This document shows positions 61,537 to 64,000 of a DNA stretch of 64,000 nucleotides, in pieces. Position 1 is the first letter of the stretch; each line of letters opens with the position of its first letter. The stretch is taken from the NCBI GenBank assembly GCA_963920705.1, contig OY987237.1, positions 12,120,601 to 12,184,600 on the forward strand. The letters are read 5' to 3'. The translations under genes and the position numbers were made by a program. The notes beneath the pieces are model-generated. The model made no database searches, was not told where the DNA came from, and saw only the letters and a list, made by a program, of their open reading frames with translations. Origin of the DNA: Odiellus spinosus (Eukaryota > Arthropoda > Arachnida > Opiliones > Phalangiidae).

Positions 61537-62722
61537 CTAAATTTCAGTGGATTTCTTTCCGTTGACAATGGTCGTGTCTGATTTGTTTTCTATATTTTTG
61601 CCATTGTCTTTTTTAGACTCTTTTTCGTTTTGGCCTTCTTTGACCTTGTCTTTTTTAGAGTCTTTTTCCTTCTTCCCATCTTTGTCTTTGACATTTTCTT
61701 TTTTGATGCCCTTGTCTTTTTCCGGCGAGCCTTTCTTCCCGTGAACGTCGGCAATTTCCGTATTGGGCGCGTTGTTCAGGGCCTCTTCGGCCATAAGCGC
61801 GTTAATGTCCAGGCCCATTGTGGTTCCCAAGCGTAATTTCGCCGCCTCGAAGACGTCGGCCAACTTCTCCTGCACGACGTTGATGCACATGGAAGTTAGG
61901 GCCAGGCCGAAGAGCAGATAGATGAAGGTGGCCATCATGAACATGGGGTGCTCGGGCACGTAGTCTCCAAATCCGATGGTGCTCATGGAGATGAAGACGA
62001 AGTACACCGCCTCGAAGAAGGACCAATCTTCCCAGAGGGTAAATATAAAGGCTCCCAGGTTTATGTAAGCCACCAGAAGGATTAACGCAAGGGAGATGGG
62101 CAAGTTGAATTCGTCATCGACTTCAAAAGGGGGTGCTTCTTCCACGATGGACGGACTCTCTATTTCCGGTTTGAATTTTCCGTCTGGTTCCGGGATGATC
62201 AGTTTCTTCTTATCCAGTTCCTTATCCTTTTTCTTATCTTTCTTTTCTTTTTCCGAGTCATTCTTTTCCTCTTTCGGTTTAGCGGCTTCGACATCTGTTT
62301 TGCTATCCGTGGCGGTCGTAGCTGTAGGGTTGTCTTCTAGGATATCGCCTTTAGAGTTGCGCTTGTAGGGCATATCAGGCATTTTGTTCCAAGCAACTGT
62401 AATAAACTGTATCGACGAGATATTTATTGTTAAGTAAAATGAAGGGACTATACACTAAAGGTTTTATTTCGGTGTTACTGGCAGGATTTCATTTCTTAAG
62501 TAGTTACCTGTACAGGAGACGCTTTCTTTCCAACTTTTCGGACTTTCTTGCATTTGCCAGTGTAATAAAATTGGCGAACTACGTTGAACAAATACTTGAT
62601 AGCCCTGGTGAAGAGTTTACCCAAGTCGGCAAGGACCATCAACATGATAGGGATTCCAAGGAAGGAGTAGACGATGGTGGCGGCTCGACCGGCATCCGTG
62701 TTTGGACAAATATTGCCGTAGC
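61537..62722 (-). CDS. Two-pore-domain (K2P, TWIK-type) potassium channel, C-terminal exons (partial)
   Basis: Two exons are visible: 62722-62508 (acceptor CGCCAAG|GC, donor ACAG|GTAACT) and 62406-61537 (acceptor GATACAG|TTTATT, stop TAA or equivalent at the left end). Together they encode about 361 residues of a plasma-membrane potassium leak channel. The first exon opens inside pore loop 1 with the selectivity filter GYGN, followed by transmembrane helix 2 (SFLGIPIMLMVLADLGKLF). The second has a Lys/Glu/Asp-rich linker, helix 3 (LPISLALILLVAYINLGAFI), pore loop 2 with filter GFGD, helix 4 (FIYLLFGLALTSMCINVV) and a long Lys/Asp-rich cytoplasmic tail. The N-terminus, helix 1 and the start of pore loop 1 should lie at coordinates above 62722, but no matching exon was found before 64000. 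The ATG at 62382 is internal, not the start. The part from 61740 to 62060 is visibly richer in G+C than its surroundings. Confidence 0.9.
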
Positions 62723-64000
62723 CTTGGCGAGGGATAGAAACAAAGAAAACCACTGTAATAACTGCAAAACTCGTCTAACTGCCAGTCTCATAAGTTTAAA
62801 GCCGTCTCGCAGATGTGTTTTTATATCTATTTTTCAGACATCCCGAAAATGTTATTGCTTTCGAGACAAGAATACTTTTAAAATTATGTCACGATTCTTT
62901 TCAGAAAAGGAATGTCATTCAATGGTTACTATTCAAGTTCAATTTTTAAAGCGCGATGAATAACAAAATTATGTAATAAGAAAATAATCAAATATAGTTC
63001 CGAGCACTAGATAATTCTTAAACGTTTTTCTTATCACCCTTTCATTTTAAACCAAATGATTGTTCCGTGCTCACGCGTGAGTTAAAAAAGTTAAATGTTT
63101 CCTGGAAAAAAAGTGCTGGAAAAAGACCTAAATAGTGTTCTTTTCCTCAGCTTACTGGCATGACACCCTTTAGATGGCACTCGTGGGGCACCCACGTTTC
63201 TTTATAGCGATCCTAGTAAGTAAGGAGGATTGCACAAGGGTGGGTGGAAGCCAAGAATAGCAGCTGAAACCTTGTCACTCTTCGTAGCCTAGCTTCCTCG
63301 GAGAAGATGTCGAGACAACATTGTCTGGCAACCATGAACGCTTTGACTCATGGAGAGTATTTTTAACAAAAACGGATCATCATCTCCGATGAAACTAGGT
63401 TCCTTTAGCCGCGCATCTTTCCCGATAACGACTTTTATTGTATAATTTTACCTTTGAAGTATAAGTTCCACGAAACACATTTTTAACTGTATCGTAACCA
63501 TTAGAAGAAGAAGAAGAAAAAAACAGTGCCACTAAAAAGCGGGGTAATTAGCGTCAGGTTACAGTAATTCAAATCACAGTCAGTGTAATTCCTTCCTTTA
63601 AAGCAGATCCGTACAGATCAGACTTCAAGTGAGAATCAAGCTTTAGGCTTTAGGGAGATACATTAGCCTCTTCCTTCTATTCCTTCCTTCAGGTCCCATA
63701 ATCTTATAATATAATTAATTTACGAATTAATTTAATAATATTACAAGTTAATCACCATTGGTCAATAAATTTTGCGTAAAGGATCTATAATGTTATTTCC
63801 CCATTGTTACGATATTACCCTTTGACCCGTGACATCATATAACTATCCAAATTAAAAATTGTTCGTGAGTCTTTTCCTTTCAAGAATAGCTTAGGAATCA
63901 GATGAGATTTTATTTTTACTCAGCTCAACATTTGAGATAAGATTTCGAAAAGCGCAGCTAGTTATTCTCGTTTTTGAGGGTGTATGCTCGTTGATGAGTC
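62723..64000. other. Intron or upstream region of the potassium-channel gene
   Basis: Probably a long intron, because the visible coding begins in the middle of pore loop 1. I searched by eye for an exon ending in a Thr-Ile/Val-G split codon before a GT donor on the minus strand and did not find one. Only simple AT-rich sequence and a short GAA run near 63505 are seen. Confidence 0.45.

Noticed and set aside
62382-62382. ATG at the head of the last K2P exon as the gene start
   Set aside because: The upstream exon encodes pore loop 1 and helix 2 and joins in frame, so this methionine is internal.

Overview
The window looks like arthropod, probably insect, nuclear DNA. It is AT-rich, its genes carry short GT-AG introns (many 57-75 nt), and the main gene resembles insect UNC79 more than vertebrate UNC79. 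There are no prokaryotic features. Identifications rest on reading translations and on remembered family features; no database search was run.

Layout from left to right. (1) 959-2893, minus: a two-exon gene for a 624-residue coiled-coil protein with an SQP-rich repeat region. It is unassigned, with a weak resemblance to the synaptonemal-complex protein SIX6OS1. (2) About 3.5-28.43 kb: a 25-kb block of satellite DNA. It runs from 30-bp and 22-bp repeats, through a 23-bp array (about 4.49-6.0 kb) and a very large 32-bp array (6.0-27.78 kb), to a 10-bp array (27.83-28.43 kb). The 32-bp array reverses orientation once, at 10252-10258, giving a giant inverted repeat, and it has nested higher-order periods (448 and 5,817 bp in the right arm; about 1,533 and 1,182 bp in the left arm). 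The very long open frames here follow from a 32-bp unit that has no stop codon in any of the three frames of one strand. (3) 28765-49797, minus: a complete unc79 gene, reconstructed here as 40 coding exons for 3,008 residues. Its introns hold a 1.5-kb 22-bp satellite, fold-back elements and dispersed repeats. (4) 50513-52459 and 54170-56346, plus: two tandem paralogous C2H2 zinc-finger genes, eight fingers each, sharing an N-terminal domain I do not recognise. The upstream one is divergent from unc79. (5) 56.6-58.2 kb: dispersed-repeat modules followed by a 29-bp satellite that appears to have grown out of part of that element. (6) 61537-62722, minus: the last two exons of a two-pore-domain potassium channel with a long charged linker and tail; its 5' exons lie outside the window or were not found.

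Two of the genes concern resting membrane excitability: UNC79 is an auxiliary subunit of the NALCN sodium-leak channel, and K2P channels carry potassium leak. Nothing in the sequence shows that they are co-regulated. The most unusual part is the satellite block, with its shared sequence boxes, nested amplification, single inversion and position about 335 bp beyond the unc79 stop codon.
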